Origin: Vibrio barjaei
GTDB taxonomy: Bacteria; Pseudomonadota; Gammaproteobacteria; Enterobacterales; Vibrionaceae
Reading direction: 5' to 3'
NCBI RefSeq assembly: GCF_001639065.2
Contig: NZ_LQXO02000005.1
Coordinates: forward strand, 310,001 to 374,000
Length of the DNA: 64,000 nucleotides
Shown piece by piece: positions 25,588 to 35,446 of the stretch; within the stretch, counting starts at the first letter, position 1; every line of letters begins with the position of its first letter. The position numbers and the translations under genes are program-made. The notes under the pieces were generated by a model that was not told the DNA's origin, did not search any database, and saw only the letters and a program-made list of their open reading frames with translations.

Positions 25588-28452
25588 CTAGTCTTCGTAG
25601 TTATCAATGCTAGGGCAAGAGCAAATTAGGTTACGGTCGCCGTACACGTTGTCTACGCGGTTAACCGTTGGCCAGTATTTCCAGCTCTTAGTTGCGCTTG
25701 AAGGAAAGCAGCCTAGTTCGCGAGAGTATGGGCGATCCCATTCTTCTTTCGATAGGTCTACTTGTGTGTGAGGCGCGTTAACAAGCGGGTTGTTATCTAG
25801 TGGCCAAACACCTTCTTTAACTTGTGTCATCTCGTTGCGGATAGCAATCATCGCATCACAGAAACGGTCTAGCTCTTCAAGGTCCTCTGACTCTGTTGGC
25901 TCTACCATTAGCGTACCAGCCACTGGGAACGACATCGTGGGTGCGTGGAAACCGTAGTCCATTAGACGCTTAGCGATGTCTTCTTCACTGATGCCTGTCT
26001 CTTCTTTAAGTGGACGAATGTCGATAATACATTCGTGCGCTACGCGGCCGTTAGTGCCACGGTAAAGAACAGGGTAGTGAGGAAGTAGACGTTCCATTAC
26101 ATAGTTCGCGTTTAGAATCGCGACTTTAGTTGCGTCAGTTAGACCCGCTTCACCCATCATTGCAATGTATGCCCAAGAGATTGGTAGGATAGAAGCGCTA
26201 CCTAGATCTGCTGCGGATACCGCGTAATCGCTACCTTCAACACCATTTTCGATGTGGCCTGGAAGGAAAGGTGCTAGGTGTGATTTTACACCGATAGGAC
26301 CCATGCCCGGACCGCCACCACCGTGTGGGATACAGAAAGTTTTGTGAAGGTTCAGGTGAGAAACGTCAGAACCAATGAAACCAGGGTTAGTCAGACCAAC
26401 CTGTGCGTTCATGTTCGCACCATCAAGATAAACCTGACCGCCAGCTTCGTGAACCATTTCGCACACTTCTTTCACGTGTTCCTCGTACACACCGTGTGTA
26501 GAAGGGTAGGTGATCATGATACTTGATAGGTTTTCGCGATGTTTTTCAATCTTCGCTGCTAGGTCATCAGTGTCGATGTTACCGTTGTCGTCACACTTCA
26601 CTACCACCACTTTCATTGACACCATTGACGCTGTCGCAGGGTTAGTACCGTGTGCAGAGCTTGGAATCAAACAAACATTACGGTGACCTTCGCCACGGCT
26701 TTCGTGATAGCGTTGAATCGCAATTAGACCAGCATACTCACCAGATGCACCTGAGTTAGGTTGCAGTGAGAACTCATCGTAGCCAGTGATTTCACATAGC
26801 TTCTTCTTAAGATCGTTCGCTAGAGCTGTGTAGCCCGCCGCTTGGTCCATTGGTGCGAATGGGTGAATAGAGCCAAACTCTGGCCAAGTCACAGGAATCA
26901 TTTCAGCTGCTGCGTTTAGCTTCATGGTGCAGCTACCGAGTGGAATCATACCGTGCGTCAGTGAGAAGTCTTTGTTCTCAAGCTGCTTTAGGTAGCGCAT
27001 CATCTGTGTTTCGCTGTGTTGCGTGTTGAACACAGAGTGAGTTAGGTAGCGAGAAGTACGGCGGCAGTTCTCTGGAATAGCAGCAAACTCATTACCTGCG
27101 ATTTCAGCAGATAGGGCTTCTACTTTCTCTTTAACTCCGAAGACTGCAAACAGGACGTTGATATCTTCAATCGTCGTTGTCTCATCGAAGCTGATACCGA
27201 TTTGACCATCTAGTTGACGTAGGTTGATGTCAGACGCCATGGCTTTTTGAAGCAGTTTATCTGTGTTGTCACCAGTGTTGACTGTGATGGTATCGAAGAA
27301 GCTGTTGTGGGCCAGTTCGTAGCCAGATTTAGTCAGACCTGCTGCTAGGATAGCCGTCATGTGGTGTGTACGGCGAGCGATGGTTTTAAGGCCCTCTTCA
27401 CCGTGGTAAACCGCGTAAAACGCAGCCATGTTGGCAAGCAGTGCCTGCGCAGTACAGATGTTCGATGTCGCTTTCTCGCGGCGGATGTGCTGCTCACGAG
27501 TTTGCATCGCCATACGAAGTGCTTGGTTACCGTTAGTATCGATCGAAACACCGATAACACGACCCGGCATAGTACGCTTATGCTTATCTTTTGTTGCCAT
27601 AAACGCTGCGTGTGGACCGCCGTAACCCATTGGTACACCAAAGCGTTGTGCAGAACCGATAACTACGTCTGCACCCATTTCGCCCGCAGGCTTAAGTAGG
27701 GCAGAGGCAAGAAGGTCGGTGGCTACCGTCACTAGTGTTTTGTTTGCTTGTGCTTTAGCAATGATGTCAGTTAGGTCACGTACTTCACCGGTTGTGCCAG
27801 GGTACTGTACTAGTGCACCAAACACATCTTGTTCAGGTAGTGATTCTAGTGAACCGACTTGAACCTCGAATCCGATGAACTCAGCACGAGTTTTCACGAC
27901 TTCTAGTGTTTGTGGGTGTACATCGTCAGCGACAAAGAAGACTTTGCTCTTACTCTTACCAGCACGCTTACATAGGGTCATCGCTTCTGCCGCTGCGGTT
28001 GCTTCATCAAGTAGCGACGCGTTAGCGATTTCCATACCAGTTAGGTCCATGACCATTTGTTGGTAGTTTAGAAGTGACTCAAGGCGGCCTTGAGAGATTT
28101 CAGGCTGATAAGGTGTGTAGGCTGTGTACCAGCCTGGGTTTTCCAGAACATTTCGCAGAATCACGTTTGGCGTGAAGGTGTTGTAGTAACCCTGACCGAT
28201 GAATGTGCGTTTAACTTGGTTCAAATCCGCGAACTTTTTCATTTCAACCAGCATGTCCGCTTCGCTCATTGGAGCGTCTAGCGTCATTGGCGTTTCAAGG
28301 CGGATTTGCGCTGGGACAGTTTCTTCAATTAGCGTATCTAGATTTAGTACGTTAATCGCGTCCAGCATCTTTTGTTGGTCAGATTTGTTTGGCCCATTGT
28401 GGCGTGCAACAAATTCATTTTGTGTGCTTAGGCTTTGAAGTAATTCAGTCAT
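25588..28452 (-). CDS. gcvP: Glycine dehydrogenase (aminomethyl-transferring), P protein
   Basis: A full-length 954-residue P protein of the glycine cleavage system. It decarboxylates glycine with PLP and passes the aminomethyl group to the lipoyl arm of GcvH. The PLP lysine lies in [17 protein letters not shown], and the glycine-rich GQGYYNT and [15 protein letters not shown] segments of the duplicated fold are present. It is the last gene of glyA-gcvH-gcvP, 229 bp after gcvH. Its 3' end seems to serve as the attachment site of the neighbouring Tn7-like element; the coding sequence is intact to the last codon. Confidence 0.97.
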   Translation of the reverse strand: MTELLQSLSTQNEFVARHNGPNKSDQQKMLDAINVLNLDTLIEETVPAQIRLETPMTLDAPMSEADMLVEMKKFADLNQVKRTFIGQGYYNTFTPNVILRNVLENPGWYTAYTPYQPEISQGRLESLLNYQQMVMDLTGMEIANASLLDEATAAAEAMTLCKRAGKSKSKVFFVADDVHPQTLEVVKTRAEFIGFEVQVGSLESLPEQDVFGALVQYPGTTGEVRDLTDIIAKAQANKTLVTVATDLLASALLKPAGEMGADVVIGSAQRFGVPMGYGGPHAAFMATKDKHKRTMPGRVIGVSIDTNGNQALRMAMQTREQHIRREKATSNICTAQALLANMAAFYAVYHGEEGLKTIARRTHHMTAILAAGLTKSGYELAHNSFFDTITVNTGDNTDKLLQKAMASDINLRQLDGQIGISFDETTTIEDINVLFAVFGVKEKVEALSAEIAGNEFAAIPENCRRTSRYLTHSVFNTQHSETQMMRYLKQLENKDFSLTHGMIPLGSCTMKLNAAAEMIPVTWPEFGSIHPFAPMDQAAGYTALANDLKKKLCEITGYDEFSLQPNSGASGEYAGLIAIQRYHESRGEGHRNVCLIPSSAHGTNPATASMVSMKVVVVKCDDNGNIDTDDLAAKIEKHRENLSSIMITYPSTHGVYEEHVKEVCEMVHEAGGQVYLDGANMNAQVGLTNPGFIGSDVSHLNLHKTFCIPHGGGGPGMGPIGVKSHLAPFLPGHIENGVEGSDYAVSAADLGSASILPISWAYIAMMGEAGLTDATKVAILNANYVMERLLPHYPVLYRGTNGRVAHECIIDIRPLKEETGISEEDIAKRLMDYGFHAPTMSFPVAGTLMVEPTESEDLEELDRFCDAMIAIRNEMTQVKEGVWPLDNNPLVNAPHTQVDLSKEEWDRPYSRELGCFPSSATKSWKYWPTVNRVDNVYGDRNLICSCPSIDNYED

Positions 28453-28535
28453 GATTCCTTTACCTTCTCAAAGATCCTCTGCGAGATCTTTAAAATCGTT
28501 GCTCGAATTTTTTACGTCATACCCGCTTTTTTATG

Positions 28536-28610
28536 TCATTCCTGCGCAGGCAGGAATCTACCAAAAGCATGTGCCCAACTAAAACAAGATCCCTGCCTAC
28601 GCAGGGATGA
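28536..28610. repeat. Palindromic intergenic repeat between gcvH and gcvP
   Basis: Two 23-bp arms, 28536-28558 and 28588-28610, are inverted copies with a few mismatches (TCATTCCTGCGCAGG... and ...CCTACGCAGGGATGA), separated by 29 bases. Each arm is itself partly palindromic (ATTCCTGC/GCAGGAAT). This is the look of a dispersed REP-like or small MITE-type intergenic element. It may weaken read-through from gcvH into gcvP or stabilise the upstream mRNA. Confidence 0.65.
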
Positions 28611-28681
28611 TAACGCTCTTTACGGATGCGTCGGTTCAAGTTAGGCGACACTAAAACAGACGAGCAACGTCTGTATGTTGC

Positions 28682-29062
28682 TTACTCGTCTTCGATAGAA
28701 GCTTGGTACTCTTCTGCGCTCTTAAGGTTTTCTAGCTCAGAGGCGTCAGACATTTTCACCTTAACAATCCAGCCGCCTTCGTACGACTCTTCGTTGATAA
28801 GCTCTGGGCTGTCTTCAAGCTCTTCGTTGATTTCAACGATTTCACCTGAAACTGGCGCGTAAATGTCAGAAGCTGCTTTCACTGACTCTACTAGAGAGAA
28901 GCTTTCGCCCGCTTCGATTTCGTCTTCTACTTCTGGTAGGTCAACGAATACTACGTCACCTAACATCTCTTGAGCGTGCTCTGAAATACCGATAGTCACA
29001 GTACCGTCACCGTTGTCGCGTACCCATTCGTGGCTGTCAGAAAACTTCAAAGTGTTATCCAT
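28682..29062 (-). CDS. gcvH: Glycine cleavage system H protein
   Basis: A 126-residue lipoyl carrier protein that shuttles the aminomethyl group between P, T and L proteins. The usual [17 protein letters not shown] opening is present, and the lipoylated lysine sits in [20 protein letters not shown]. Length and the C-terminal [10 protein letters not shown] are typical. It lies 34 bp after glyA in the same operon. Confidence 0.97.
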   Translation of the reverse strand: MDNTLKFSDSHEWVRDNGDGTVTIGISEHAQEMLGDVVFVDLPEVEDEIEAGESFSLVESVKAASDIYAPVSGEIVEINEELEDSPELINEESYEGGWIVKVKMSDASELENLKSAEEYQASIEDE

Positions 29063-29096
29063 TGCTTTATCTCCAATATTAAGGATGTTTTATTCT

Positions 29097-30404
29097 TTAA
29101 GTGTAAAGTGGGAAGCGAGCACACAGTGCCTTCACTTCTTTACGAACACGTTGTTCGACTTCTGGGTTACCCTCAGGGTTTTCTACCAGACCGTCAAGAA
29201 CATCGCCAATCCACTCACCGATGAGTTTAAATTCTTCAGTACCGAAACCACGAGTGGTTCCAGCTGGCGTCCCTAAGCGAATACCAGAAGTAATCATAGG
29301 TTTTTCTGTATCGAACGGGATGCCATTTTTGTTACATGTGATCCCCGCACGCTCCAACGCTTCTTCTGTTTTGTTGCCTTTCAGACCCTTAGGTCGTAAG
29401 TCAACAAGCATAAGGTGCGTATCTGTACCGCCAGTCACAATGTCACAACCGCGAGTTTGCAACACTTCGGCTAGAACTTTTGCGTTTGCGATCACTGAAT
29501 CGATATAAGTTGAGAACTGAGGACCTAAAGCTTCGCCAAATGCCACAGCTTTTGCCGCGATGACGTGCATTAGTGGACCACCTTGAAGACCCGGGAATAC
29601 CGCGGAGTTGATCTTCTTGATGATGTCTTCGTGGTTAGTCAGGATCATGCCGCCGCGAGGGCCGCGAAGTGTTTTGTGCGTTGTCGTAGTGACAACATGC
29701 GCATGTTGTAGTGGGCTAGGGTGAGCACCTGTCGCAATAAGACCTGCGATGTGTGCCATATCAACCATCAGGATTGCGCCCACTTCGTCAGCGATTTCAC
29801 GGAACTTCGCGAAATCAATAACACGTGGAATGGCACTACCACCTGCGATAATCATTTTTGGTTTGTGTTCAACGGCTAGGGCACGAACGTCGTCGTAGTT
29901 GATTTCTAATGTATCTTTATCAACGCCGTATTGAACAGCATTGAACCATTTACCAGACAGTGCTGGACGTGCACCGTGAGTTAGGTGACCACCCGCATCA
30001 AGCGACATACCCATAATGGTGTCGCCCGGTTGCAAAAGGGCTAGCTTAACGGCGCCGTTTGCTTGTGCGCCAGAGTGAGGTTGAACGTTTGCGTATTCAC
30101 ACTTAAAAAGGGTTTTCGCACGTTCAATAGCAATAGCTTCGACAGTATCTACGTGCTCACAACCACCGTAGTAGCGACGATTTGGGTAACCTTCTGCATA
30201 TTTGTTGGTTAGGCAGGTGCCTTGTGCTTGCATTACCGCTTTAGAAACGATGTTCTCTGAAGCGATAAGCTCGATTTGTTCATTTTGACGGACGAACTCG
30301 GCTTGTATTCCGGTGAATACTGCGTCGTCTGTAGCAGACAGGTTGGTTGAGAAGAAGCTTTCTAGGCTGTGATTTTGGTAGCTTTTCAAGTACTGAGCAT
30401 TCAT
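29097..30404 (-). CDS. glyA: Serine hydroxymethyltransferase (second copy type)
   Basis: A 435-residue PLP enzyme interconverting serine and glycine with tetrahydrofolate. Recognisable parts are [29 protein letters not shown], the PLP lysine in [14 protein letters not shown], and the C-terminal [18 protein letters not shown]. The N-terminus ([20 protein letters not shown]) is longer than in the housekeeping GlyA and typical of the glycine-cleavage-linked copy in vibrios. ATG 30404 is preferred over ATG 30428 because AAGG lies upstream of it. It heads the leftward operon glyA-gcvH-gcvP. Confidence 0.95.
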   Translation of the reverse strand: MNAQYLKSYQNHSLESFFSTNLSATDDAVFTGIQAEFVRQNEQIELIASENIVSKAVMQAQGTCLTNKYAEGYPNRRYYGGCEHVDTVEAIAIERAKTLFKCEYANVQPHSGAQANGAVKLALLQPGDTIMGMSLDAGGHLTHGARPALSGKWFNAVQYGVDKDTLEINYDDVRALAVEHKPKMIIAGGSAIPRVIDFAKFREIADEVGAILMVDMAHIAGLIATGAHPSPLQHAHVVTTTTHKTLRGPRGGMILTNHEDIIKKINSAVFPGLQGGPLMHVIAAKAVAFGEALGPQFSTYIDSVIANAKVLAEVLQTRGCDIVTGGTDTHLMLVDLRPKGLKGNKTEEALERAGITCNKNGIPFDTEKPMITSGIRLGTPAGTTRGFGTEEFKLIGEWIGDVLDGLVENPEGNPEVEQRVRKEVKALCARFPLYT

Positions 30405-30662
30405 GGCGGTGAACCTTCCATTGTTCAATCAGTGCCTTATATTACCTATTGTTGGTACTGACTGAGGCTTGTCTTAGTACTGCTTGGACGAAACATAAGT
30501 CCAATGTTGCAGCGCGAGAATGTCCCAAAAAGTAGGACTAAATCATTCATAAAAACGGCACAGGTTGAGGTTAACAACGCAACGGACCTGTACTCGCTAA
30601 TGCATCTCTTCATCTAACAAGCCGATAACATACCTCGCTCGGCACCAACAATCAATCAAAAA

Positions 30663-30694
30663 TTTCCTATAGGAAACACAGTTTCCAAAACTGT
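30663..30694. promoter_or_regulatory. Operator cluster between glyA and the HTH-cupin regulator gene
   Basis: Overlapping palindromes are present: TTTCCTATAGGAAA (30663-30676), GGAAAC-ACA-GTTTCC (30672-30686) and ACAGTTT-CCA-AAACTGT (30678-30694). The GGAAAC-N3-GTTTCC element recurs upstream of gcvT. The 394-bp divergent gap 30405-30798 holds no gene that I can support and no glycine-riboswitch core that I could recognise. Confidence 0.7.
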
Positions 30695-30798
30695 TACGGA
30701 GAGCACGCTTTATTTTTGTACATGGTCTTTAATAAAGACACAGCTTCATGCAACAATGAAAATGAGTCACAGGAAGTTACTAGTAGAAGAGGGAAAGC

Positions 30799-31419
30799 AT
30801 GTCAGAAGACATCTATGATGAATACCCATCGCTGACTTTAGCGAAGGAAGGTGATGAGAACATTGAGCCTCTAAAACTAGGCGAAAGAATTAAAGATATT
30901 CGCGCCAAACTAGGACTGACGTTAGAAGAGGCGAGTCAAAGAACTGGTCTTGCACGTTCTACGTTAAGTAAGATTGAAAACGAACAGATATCGCCAACGT
31001 TTCAAGCCATGCAAAAACTTGCATTGGGCTTGCATATAGATATGCCGCAACTATTTGAACCACCTAAGAAAAAGGTGGCAACAGGTCGCCGTGATTTTAC
31101 TCGTCGAGGTGAAGGTAAACCTCACCCAACACCTACCTATGAGCATGAGTTACTTGCCACTCAGTTATCAAACAAAAAGATGATGCCTTTTAAGAGCACT
31201 GTGAGGGCTCGAACCTTCGAAGAGTATGGTGACTGGGTACGACATGATGGTGAGGAGTTTTTACTGATTCTCTCAGGAGAAGTGAAGTTCTTTTCTGAGT
31301 TTTATGAGCCGATGATTATGTCGGCCGGAGATAGTGTGTATTACGACGCAAATATGGGTCATATGTTGATATCCGTCAGTGAAGAAGACGCCCATATTTT
31401 GTGGGTGACGGCGAAATAA
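30799..31419 (+). CDS. HTH-cupin transcriptional regulator of the glycine cleavage genes
   Basis: A 206-residue regulator: an XRE-type helix-turn-helix (LGERIKDIRAKLGLTLEEAS, then TGLARSTLSKIENEQISPT, residues about 27-80) and a C-terminal cupin (about 125-200, HDGEEFLLILSGEVKFFSE... MSAGDSVYYDANMGH) that probably binds a small ligand. It lies between the divergent gcv halves, and GGAAAC-N3-GTTTCC palindromes stand in its own promoter region and before gcvT. Control of glyA-gcvHP, gcvT and itself is therefore likely. The ligand is not known from sequence; glycine or a related amino acid is a natural guess. Confidence 0.85.
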   Translation: MSEDIYDEYPSLTLAKEGDENIEPLKLGERIKDIRAKLGLTLEEASQRTGLARSTLSKIENEQISPTFQAMQKLALGLHIDMPQLFEPPKKKVATGRRDFTRRGEGKPHPTPTYEHELLATQLSNKKMMPFKSTVRARTFEEYGDWVRHDGEEFLLILSGEVKFFSEFYEPMIMSAGDSVYYDANMGHMLISVSEEDAHILWVTAK

Positions 31420-31433
31420 TCGTCAAAGGAGAC

Positions 31434-31446
31434 AGTTTCCTATAAT
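31434..31446. promoter_or_regulatory. Half operator just after the regulator gene
   Basis: AGTTTCCTATAAT is the inverse of the TATAGGAAAC half-site present at the two full operators. It may be a third, weaker site for the same regulator, 200 bp from the gcvT operator. Confidence 0.4.
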
Positions 31447-31486
31447 AAAGGCAAACGTTTGCTCTGGTGCTTAAAAGTTGTGAACG

Positions 31487-31528
31487 AGCGTGGTTTTGAC
31501 GAAAATGTCGTCGAAACCACGCTTTTTT
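31487..31528 (+). terminator. Terminator of the HTH-cupin regulator gene
   Basis: Stem AGCGTGGTTT...AAACCACGCT with an inner GAC/GTC pair and a following TTTTTT run, 68 bases after the stop codon. Confidence 0.85.
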
Positions 31529-31625
31529 CATGCCTGTCATTCTGTGAATGGAATGTTAAATGTCACATTTTTGAGTGTTCATATCTTGTTAAAGGTGAAA
31601 AATGGGCGCATTCTTGTTTATTATA

Positions 31626-31640
31626 GGAAACAAGGTTTCC
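31626..31640. promoter_or_regulatory. Operator upstream of gcvT
   Basis: GGAAAC-AAG-GTTTCC, preceded by TATA and followed by AAA exactly as in the glyA/regulator site. It lies about 170 bp before the gcvT start codon, in a leader that has no ORF and only a short 5-bp hairpin near 31774-31792. Confidence 0.65.
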
Positions 31641-31810
31641 AAATGACGAAAATCTAACTTCGTATAGGCGTCAACAACAAGACGTAAGGTGCGATAACTC
31701 ATGCTCTGCCATTCCTACTGCAAAGCAGATAAATAAGGAATAGCGGAATTTAGACATCCCCGATTTAGGAGCAGGGCTCGTAAATACAGCCCAACCCAAT
31801 GGAGAATACA

Positions 31811-32944
31811 ATGGCTCAAGAACAAGCAACCCAAGATTTGTTGAAAACACCACTGCATGCATTACACGTGGAAGTGGGGGCGAAGATGGTTCCTTTTGCT
31901 GGCTATGATATGCCAGTTCAGTACCCACTTGGTGTGAAGAAAGAGCACTTGCATTGTCGCGATGCGGCTGGCCTGTTCGATGTGTCTCACATGGGACAAG
32001 TGCGTCTATACGGAGAAAACGCAGCGAAGATTCTAGAGTCATTGGTGCCAGTTGATATTATCGATTTACCGGAAGGTAAGCAGCGTTATGCTTTCTTTAC
32101 TAATGAAGAAGGTGGCATCATGGACGACTTGATGGTTGCGAATCTAGGCGACCACTTGTTTGTAGTCGTAAATGCTGCATGTAAAGAACAAGATATCACT
32201 CACTTAGAAGCGCACCTTACTGATGGCGTAGAGATGGAAGTGATTGAAGATCGTGCGCTACTTGCGCTTCAAGGGCCAAAAGCCGCTGAAGTATTGGCTC
32301 GTGTACAACCTGAAGTAGCAGATATGCTGTTTATGGACGTGAGAAAACTCGATATCAATGGTGTTGAGTGCATTGTTAGCCGTTCAGGTTACACTGGTGA
32401 AGATGGTTATGAAATTTCAGTTCCATCTGCAAATGCAGAAGCACTGGCGAAATCACTAACAGACTTTGAAGAAGTAGAGTGGATTGGTCTTGGCGCCCGT
32501 GACTCACTTCGTCTGGAATGTGGCTTGTGTCTATATGGTCATGATCTGGATACGACAACGACACCAGTTGAAGCTAGCCTGCTATGGGGCATTCAAAAGG
32601 TTCGCCGTGCTGATGGTGAGCGTGCTGGTGGCTTCCCTGGTGCAGACATTATCCTTAAGCAAATCGAAACTAAAGATGTGGCACGCAAACGTGTTGGGCT
32701 TGTTGGTCAAACCAAAGCGCCGGTTCGTGAAGGTGCGAAGCTGTTTGATGCTAATGATAACGAAATCGGCATCGTGACAAGTGGTACAGCAGGTCCTACA
32801 GCGGGCAAACCAGTATCAATGGCTTATGTAGCGACTGAATTTTCGGCAATCGGTACCGAAGTGTTTGCTGATGTTCGTGGCAAGAAGTTGGCTATGACTG
32901 TAGAGAAAATGCCATTCGTTCCTCAACGCTACTACCGTGGCTAA
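31811..32944 (+). CDS. gcvT: Aminomethyltransferase, T protein of glycine cleavage
   Basis: A 377-residue folate-dependent T protein that releases ammonia from the aminomethyl-GcvH and forms methylene-tetrahydrofolate. The characteristic VPFAGYDMPVQYP, DVSHMGQVR, SRSGYTGEDGYEI and ARDSLRLECGLCLYGHDLD segments are present, as is the C-terminal barrel. ATG 31811 with GGAG eight bases upstream is preferred over ATG 31799. Here gcvT is divergent from gcvHP rather than in one gcvTHP operon. Confidence 0.96.
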   Translation: MAQEQATQDLLKTPLHALHVEVGAKMVPFAGYDMPVQYPLGVKKEHLHCRDAAGLFDVSHMGQVRLYGENAAKILESLVPVDIIDLPEGKQRYAFFTNEEGGIMDDLMVANLGDHLFVVVNAACKEQDITHLEAHLTDGVEMEVIEDRALLALQGPKAAEVLARVQPEVADMLFMDVRKLDINGVECIVSRSGYTGEDGYEISVPSANAEALAKSLTDFEEVEWIGLGARDSLRLECGLCLYGHDLDTTTTPVEASLLWGIQKVRRADGERAGGFPGADIILKQIETKDVARKRVGLVGQTKAPVREGAKLFDANDNEIGIVTSGTAGPTAGKPVSMAYVATEFSAIGTEVFADVRGKKLAMTVEKMPFVPQRYYRG

Positions 32945-32977
32945 ACACAGTTCTACAACACAGAACTAGATTATAAT

Positions 32978-33004
32978 AAGCATCGCATTAGCGGTGCTTT
33001 TTTT
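32978..33004 (+). terminator. Terminator of gcvT
   Basis: Stem AAGCATCGC / GCGGTGCTT (one G-T pair) followed by TTTTTT, 34 bases after the gcvT stop. Confidence 0.85.
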
Positions 33005-33189
33005 CGTTTTAGGACATTGTTTCTATTAACGATAGAAAAGGCCACAAAATGAAAAAACCGTATGGTGTTAGATAATTAGTGAGGTAACCCCACACAAAAG
33101 CTATATCTTGTTTGCATGTTTTTTGCGAGAGTGATATCAAAAGAGAATGAATCTCAGTTCGTCGATAGTGTACAAGGAGTAACTGTCTA

Positions 33190-34263
33190 GTGATTCTATT
33201 ATTACCATTTAAACGGTCAGCTTATACAACGCTCGCTTATACCGCGTTAGCGTTTGCTTTTGCACCATCAACCAATGCGCAGGTCGAAGCTGCTCCTTAT
33301 ATTGTCAACGGCAATACCGCGAATGTCGCCGACTATCCGTCGTTTGTCAGTTTGTATTTGGACGGTCAAGAGTATGGGGTGGGCTATTCTTCCTCTCCTT
33401 ATTGTGGGGGAACACTTCTTAATTCTGAATATGTTTTGACGGCGGCGCATTGTGTTTATAGCAATCGCGATTCGCAGTTACTTACAATGGTTGCACCTAA
33501 CTTGCAGTATGAGTCAGATTACGTTAACTCGGAAAAAAGACGAGTGGTTGAGGTATTTTATCCATCCGACTATGTTGATGATATTAATAAATTAGTACCC
33601 AACGACATCGCGATACTTAAACTAGAATCTGCATTAGGAGTGGGGACGGCAATAAACCGTCCAAATAATGAAAGCTATCGCAATCCTGCGAGCGTGTTTA
33701 CTGCTGTTGGCCATGGCAATACAAGTTATGGTCACGATGCGTTTGATGTACTGCAGAAAGTGAATCTAACCTATGTGGACAATACTGTTTGTGCAGGTGC
33801 GTTCTCGGATGGTAGTTACCTAACGCCAAAGCAAATTTGCTTCACAGGTGATTACAGCAGCGCGACGAACTTGTTAGCAGGTACTTGCCAAGGCGACTCA
33901 GGCGGTCCTATTTATTGGGATAACAATGGTCAACAAGTTCAGGTTGGTATTACAAGCTTTGGGCCTGTACCTTGTGGCGACAAAAAACGCTCTGTAACTG
34001 CGGTGTTTACCGAAATAGGGGATTATTCTGATTGGATTAACCGTGTCCTTAATGGGCAAGAAGTAGCTAAGTTTGTGTCTAACGATACTACGAGACGTAA
34101 TTATCTGATCAGTAAAGGCTATAACATTGGTTCATCTGGCAATAGTGGTTCTTCTTCAAGTTCTTCTTCGGACTCTGGTGGCGGTGGAGCGGTGCATTTT
34201 TCTTTTGTTGCGTTACTGGTTAGTTTGGGCTGGGTGAGACGCCGAAAGACAATTCTAGTCTGA
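33190..34263 (+). CDS. Secreted trypsin-like serine protease with GlyGly-CTERM tail (first of two)
   Basis: A 357-residue S1-family protease. A signal peptide ends near residue 30 (STNAQVEA), then comes a propeptide-like IVNG start, and the catalytic triad lies in LTAAHC, PNDIAILKL and GTCQGDSGGP. The C-terminus has a serine/glycine linker, GGGGA, a membrane segment and a basic end (WVRRRK): a GlyGly-CTERM signal, usually cut by rhombosortase after type II secretion. It resembles the Ves proteases of V. cholerae. The start is GTG 33190 with AAGGAG ten bases upstream. A paralogue follows 126 bases downstream. Confidence 0.9.
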   Translation: MILLLPFKRSAYTTLAYTALAFAFAPSTNAQVEAAPYIVNGNTANVADYPSFVSLYLDGQEYGVGYSSSPYCGGTLLNSEYVLTAAHCVYSNRDSQLLTMVAPNLQYESDYVNSEKRRVVEVFYPSDYVDDINKLVPNDIAILKLESALGVGTAINRPNNESYRNPASVFTAVGHGNTSYGHDAFDVLQKVNLTYVDNTVCAGAFSDGSYLTPKQICFTGDYSSATNLLAGTCQGDSGGPIYWDNNGQQVQVGITSFGPVPCGDKKRSVTAVFTEIGDYSDWINRVLNGQEVAKFVSNDTTRRNYLISKGYNIGSSGNSGSSSSSSSDSGGGGAVHFSFVALLVSLGWVRRRKTILV

Positions 34264-34389
34264 GTCTTACTTTCGATACTGCTTACTTAACAACAATTTC
34301 TCGAACTCCCTTAGTTGAGCTCTATACTTATTTATGAACGACTGCTCCGATAGCGTCGTCGATAAGTTGGGTTGCAAAGGGAGTTTTTT

Positions 34390-35445
34390 ATGAAATCATG
34401 GTTCGCCAACCATTCCGGTGCTGTACTTGCCCTTTTAAGCTCACTAAGTGTTGTGACGTTGCCATCTAACGCGGCTGAAATTGATATCGCACCGATGATT
34501 GTTGGTGGTGAAGATGCTTCAATCAACGATTTTGACTCTTTTGCCAGTTTATACATTGATTCTACGGATTACGATGGTCGTTACTCAGGGGGAGCCTATT
34601 GCGGGGGAACCTTCTTAACGTCGGAATATGTGATGACGGCGGCTCATTGTCTCGAAGGTGATATGGGGGCGTTACTGTTCACATCCGCTGTTGCCATGTT
34701 GGAAAGTGAACGAGATTTCTTGAACGCGGACCGACGCCGTGTCACCGAAGTATATATTCATCCTGATTTTAACAACAACATTACCTTACTACTCCCTAAC
34801 GATATCGCTATTTTGAAACTGGAATCGCCAGCTTCTTCAGGGAGTAATGTCAATCGTGTTACGACGCAAAGCTATCGAAACGTTAATGAAACCTTTGTAG
34901 CTGTAGGGCATGGCAACACACGTTCAGGGGTAGATGGTACACCGATTTTGCAAAAGGCGAATCTGTTCTGGGTAAGCAATGCTGTTTGTGCTTCAAACTT
35001 TCAGAATGGCAACAATTTAACAGATAAGCAGGTTTGTTTCAGTGGCGATGTTAGTCAATCAACCGGGCTGAAAGCGGGGACGTGTCAAGGAGATTCAGGT
35101 GGCCCTATTTACTGGAACAATAATGGTAGTTACCAGCAAGTTGGTATTACGAGTTTTGGTCCAGCGACGTGTGGTGATCCTCAATCTTTGGTTACGGCGG
35201 CCTATACAGAAATAGCGGATTATGCGACGTGGATTGATAGTGTGTTAGCTGGATCGGAAACACCGTTTATTGTTTCCGATGAACAAGCGCGATTGGATTA
35301 TTTATCAGTTAATGGTCAGGTCATCTACACTGGTGGCACGATTTCCACCAACACGTCCTCTGGTGGCGGTGGTGGAGGGGCTCTCACTTGGCTCGCATCG
35401 CTTGCGTTAATTGTCATCGCGGCATACCGACGTCGCCTTAGCTAA
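34390..35445 (+). CDS. Secreted trypsin-like serine protease with GlyGly-CTERM tail (second of two)
   Basis: A 351-residue paralogue of the preceding protease. The signal peptide ends at SNAAEI, the mature start is IVGGEDA, and the triad lies in MTAAHC, LPNDIAILKLE and GTCQGDSGGP. The tail is GGGGGGALTW, a hydrophobic stretch and AAYRRRLS, again a GlyGly-CTERM signal. AAGGGAG precedes ATG 34390. The classical IVGG here differs from IVNG in copy 1, so zymogen activation may differ. Its stop lies one base from the convergent stop of the mechanosensitive channel gene. Confidence 0.9.
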   Translation: MKSWFANHSGAVLALLSSLSVVTLPSNAAEIDIAPMIVGGEDASINDFDSFASLYIDSTDYDGRYSGGAYCGGTFLTSEYVMTAAHCLEGDMGALLFTSAVAMLESERDFLNADRRRVTEVYIHPDFNNNITLLLPNDIAILKLESPASSGSNVNRVTTQSYRNVNETFVAVGHGNTRSGVDGTPILQKANLFWVSNAVCASNFQNGNNLTDKQVCFSGDVSQSTGLKAGTCQGDSGGPIYWNNNGSYQQVGITSFGPATCGDPQSLVTAAYTEIADYATWIDSVLAGSETPFIVSDEQARLDYLSVNGQVIYTGGTISTNTSSGGGGGGALTWLASLALIVIAAYRRRLS

Positions 35446-35446
35446 T

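Noticed and set aside
27357..28438. Several ORFs in other frames of gcvP
   Set aside because: gcvP is intact and highly conserved; the others have no ribosome sites and arise from its codon bias.
31420..31810. Glycine riboswitch before gcvT
   Set aside because: The conserved core elements of the glycine aptamer were not found by eye; only a palindromic operator and a short hairpin are seen. A covariance search would settle it.
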